This document shows, in pieces, positions 22,846 to 24,933 of a DNA stretch of 24,933 bases. The notes beneath the pieces were generated by a model. The model had not been told where the DNA came from, did no database searches, and saw only the letters and a list, made by a program, of their open reading frames with translations. The position numbers were made by a program, and so were the translations under genes. Position 1 is the stretch's first letter, and each line of letters opens with the position of its first letter. The DNA lies in the NCBI GenBank assembly GCA_023430145.1, contig JAEZCD010000337.1, forward strand, positions 1-24,933. The letters are read 5' to 3'. The DNA comes from Pseudomonadota bacterium (GTDB lineage: Bacteria > Pseudomonadota > Alphaproteobacteria > Rhizobiales > Methylopilaceae).

Positions 22846-24897
22846 TCAGCAACCCTCCTGCTGCATGCGCTCCCGCACGAGGCCGAAATACTTCAGGCCG
22901 GCGAGCCGGCTGCGGCGGTCCATCTCGAGGTACTTTTCCGCTGCGCCTCGATGCTTGCCGAGGAAGGCGAGCACGCTGTCGGCGCGCCCGGGACAGGCCG
23001 AGAGGGAGCCCGCCGGCAGCACTTGCGCCGTCGGCCGCTCGATCGCGTTGCGGTCGAGCAGGCTGCCGCCCATCCGATAGGGCACCGAATTGAAGAAGAG
23101 ATTGCTTTGCACCGTGTTGTATTTCGGCTTTTCCGGCTCGTCGGCGAGAATGTTGGCGAGGTTCGGATAGCGCCGCACATAGGCCGGGCTGTCGATGGGT
23201 ACGTCCCGCAAGGTTTTTCGCGGCGCGTTGCGTGAGTCGGCGAGGCTCTCGCGGCCAAAAGTCTCGCCGCGCGAGTCGATCATGATGCCCTGCGGCCTCG
23301 TCTCGACGAAGGCGTTGCCGACGACCTCGTTGTCCCGGCCGCCGCCGATCAGCACCGGGAGGCTCACCCTGAAGAAGACGTTGTCGGTGACGCTGGTGCC
23401 GCTCGTATAGTCGTCGAGGTAGACCGTCGCCGACCAGTGCCCGAAGGCCGGCGGGATGCGCCAGGCGATGTCGTGGAAGAAGTTGCCGCGGATGATGGTG
23501 CCGCGCTGCGTCCAGTCGCGTCCCACATAGATGGCGCCGGCGTCGCCGCCTTCGAGGATGAGGTGCGAGAGCTCGTTGCCCTCGATCGCGTGGTCGTTGC
23601 CGTAGAAGATGATGCCGGCATGCGGCCCGCGGGTGATCAGCGAGCGGCGGACCTGTGCGCCGACGCCGGCAATGCCGATCCCGGGATGGTAGGTTTTCGC
23701 GATCTGGCCGAAGTCGATCACGACGGAGTCCTCGACGAGGTGGCCGCTCGGCGAAAGCGTCGCGCGGTCGCCGCCGGAAAGCGTGATGCCGCGCCCGCCG
23801 GTGTCGTGAACGACGGTGCGGACGATGGCGACGTCCTCCCCGCCGGCGACGGCGATGCCGGTTTCGCCGGCCCATCCGACGGCGCTGTCGACAATCCGGA
23901 TCTCCGTCGAGTCCCGCACCGTCACGGCGGTGCCCGAAACCTTGCCGAACGAGATCCCCTCCACCGCGACATTCGCGGCCCGATCGAATTCGAGCACGCT
24001 TTCGAGCCGCGCGCGCTCCAGCGGCGCACCGGGCTCGAACGGCAGCACGAGGAGGCGCGGGGGATCGTCGCGCACGGCGTAAGTGCCCGGCTGCAGCAAA
24101 TCCTCGAGCGCGTTGAAGACGGCGTATTTCGGCAGCCAGCTCTTCGGTCCGGAGGGCTCGCCGACCGTCACCTGCACGGTCTCCTCGTCGACGAGCGAGA
24201 ATTTTCGGCGCTCGTAATTGTAGTCGCTGGTGAAGAATCCTTCAGCCCACAGCATGCCTTGCGCCTTCCAGGCCGCGGTCTTCTCCGGCGGCGGGGGAAA
24301 GCGCACGAAGCGGCGCTCTTCGGCTGTAAAGCGCGTGGGGGCGACGGCGTAGCCACTCGCCGGCCAGCGCGCCGGGGTCAGCGCCCGATCGCTCTGGAAG
24401 AGCATGATGCCGGCATTCGGCAACGCGGCCCTATCCTTTTCCGGTGTCCGGGTGCCGAGAGGGATGACGCGCAGGCGCGCAAGCGCCTCCGGCGCGATCC
24501 GCGCCGCATCGCTCGGCGCGGGCGCCGCCGGCTGCGCGTCGACGATCTCGGTGCCGGCAATCTCGACCGTCTCGCCCGGAGAGGCCGTCAGCCGCAGGCC
24601 GCCCGGGCCGAAGGCGCCCGCGATTCGCAGCGGCGCCGTCGGCCGGTAGATCCCTTGCGCCAGCCGCAGCTCGATCGGTTGCGTCTCCCCGTCGCGCCGC
24701 ATGTCCCGGGCCCGGTCGATCGCCGCCTGAATCGCTCCCGGCCCGTCCCCCGGCGCGACCTGCAACGCCACTACCGCCGGGTCCGCCCGGGCGGGCAGGG
24801 CGACGAACGCGGCCATCAGGAGCGCCGCGATAGCCGTCGCCTCGGGACGTCGGGCCCGGCCTCGCATGCCGCCGGGCTCAGGGACGCGGCGAGACAT
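22846..24897 (-). CDS. Secreted right-handed parallel beta-helix protein, GH141-like
   Basis: 683 residues. A signal peptide (about residues 18-38: TAIAALLMAAFVALPARA) precedes a mature protein that begins like pectate-lyase-fold enzymes (PGDGPGAIQAAIDRARD). The central part holds helical coils with the motifs TGGRGITLSGGDRATL, TYHPGIGIAGVG, RGPHAGIIFYGNDHAIEGN and GDAGAIYVGRDWTQRG. I recognise this set from beta-helix proteins assigned to GH141, which include an alpha-L-fucosidase and xylanase activity. The fit with fucose and xylose supply in this locus makes a polymer-trimming hydrolase or lyase likely but unproven. Catalytic residues cannot be assigned. ATG 24897 is used; ATG 24867 gives a shorter signal peptide. 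Both lack a good ribosome binding site. The last 36 bp of the window hold no other gene. Confidence 0.82.
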   Translation of the reverse strand: MSRRVPEPGGMRGRARRPEATAIAALLMAAFVALPARADPAVVALQVAPGDGPGAIQAAIDRARDMRRDGETQPIELRLAQGIYRPTAPLRIAGAFGPGGLRLTASPGETVEIAGTEIVDAQPAAPAPSDAARIAPEALARLRVIPLGTRTPEKDRAALPNAGIMLFQSDRALTPARWPASGYAVAPTRFTAEERRFVRFPPPPEKTAAWKAQGMLWAEGFFTSDYNYERRKFSLVDEETVQVTVGEPSGPKSWLPKYAVFNALEDLLQPGTYAVRDDPPRLLVLPFEPGAPLERARLESVLEFDRAANVAVEGISFGKVSGTAVTVRDSTEIRIVDSAVGWAGETGIAVAGGEDVAIVRTVVHDTGGRGITLSGGDRATLSPSGHLVEDSVVIDFGQIAKTYHPGIGIAGVGAQVRRSLITRGPHAGIIFYGNDHAIEGNELSHLILEGGDAGAIYVGRDWTQRGTIIRGNFFHDIAWRIPPAFGHWSATVYLDDYTSGTSVTDNVFFRVSLPVLIGGGRDNEVVGNAFVETRPQGIMIDSRGETFGRESLADSRNAPRKTLRDVPIDSPAYVRRYPNLANILADEPEKPKYNTVQSNLFFNSVPYRMGGSLLDRNAIERPTAQVLPAGSLSACPGRADSVLAFLGKHRGAAEKYLEMDRRSRLAGLKYFGLVRERMQQEGC

Positions 24898-24933
24898 GCG
24901 CGCCCCGGCCCGTCCGAAAGCGGGCCCCGGCGA

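Overview
The window is GC-rich chromosomal DNA. It most likely comes from an alphaproteobacterium of the Hyphomicrobiales (rhizobial) type. The grounds are the gene content (PCu(A)C chaperone with DUF2946 protein, an ExoP/Wzc-type autokinase operon with a PHP phosphatase), strong GC bias at third codon positions, and a small RNA gene carrying the invariant 10-mer of the alphaproteobacterial ar8 (MmgR) family. Nearly all of it is one exopolysaccharide (EPS) or capsule locus of the Wzx/Wzy type. I saw no rRNA, tRNA, CRISPR array, insertion sequence or attachment site.

Layout. 76-1132 (-): copper-handling pair, PCu(A)C chaperone and DUF2946 protein, probably unrelated to the EPS genes. 1533-2834 (+): priming sugar-phosphate transferase (WcaJ/ExoY type). 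2900-4922 (-): gmd and fcl, making GDP-L-fucose. 5341-6094 (+): HigBA-like toxin-antitoxin pair. 6154-12200 (-): tightly packed export and control operon, in transcription order PHP tyrosine phosphatase, outer-membrane export lipoprotein, Wzc-like tyrosine autokinase, J-domain protein, and a TPR/carbohydrate-binding-like membrane protein. 12450-15559 (+): secreted FecR-like small protein, O-antigen ligase/polymerase-like protein, UDP-xylose synthase. 15560-16302: gene-poor stretch with a predicted 25-residue membrane protein, an ar8/MmgR-like sRNA on the minus strand and two intrinsic terminators. 16303-18542 (-): WcaC-like glycosyltransferase and a GT11 fucosyltransferase-like protein. 18974-22824 (+): pyruvyl transferase, Wzx flippase, WcaF-like acetyltransferase, GT2 glycosyltransferase. 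22846-24897 (-): secreted parallel beta-helix protein resembling GH141-type enzymes.

How it fits together. The priming enzyme loads the first sugar phosphate on undecaprenyl phosphate. Glycosyltransferases use GDP-fucose and UDP-xylose, among other donors, and the repeat unit is acetylated and pyruvylated. The flippase moves it across the inner membrane, the Wzy-like protein polymerises it, and the autokinase/phosphatase pair with the lipoprotein controls chain length and export. The set matches colanic acid functions (gmd, fcl, wcaC, wcaE, wcaF, wcaK, wcaJ, wza, wzb, wzc, wzx) but is rearranged into several divergent units. It adds xylose supply, a J-domain protein and a secreted beta-helix protein that may trim the fucose-containing polymer.

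Most notable: the ar8/MmgR-like sRNA inside an EPS locus, overlapped by a predicted antisense transcript; (Gly-Tyr)n repeats on both cytoplasmic ends of the autokinase; the J-domain protein embedded in the export operon; the 98-bp overlap of the phosphatase and lipoprotein genes; and several unexplained dyads and direct repeats in the divergent control regions.
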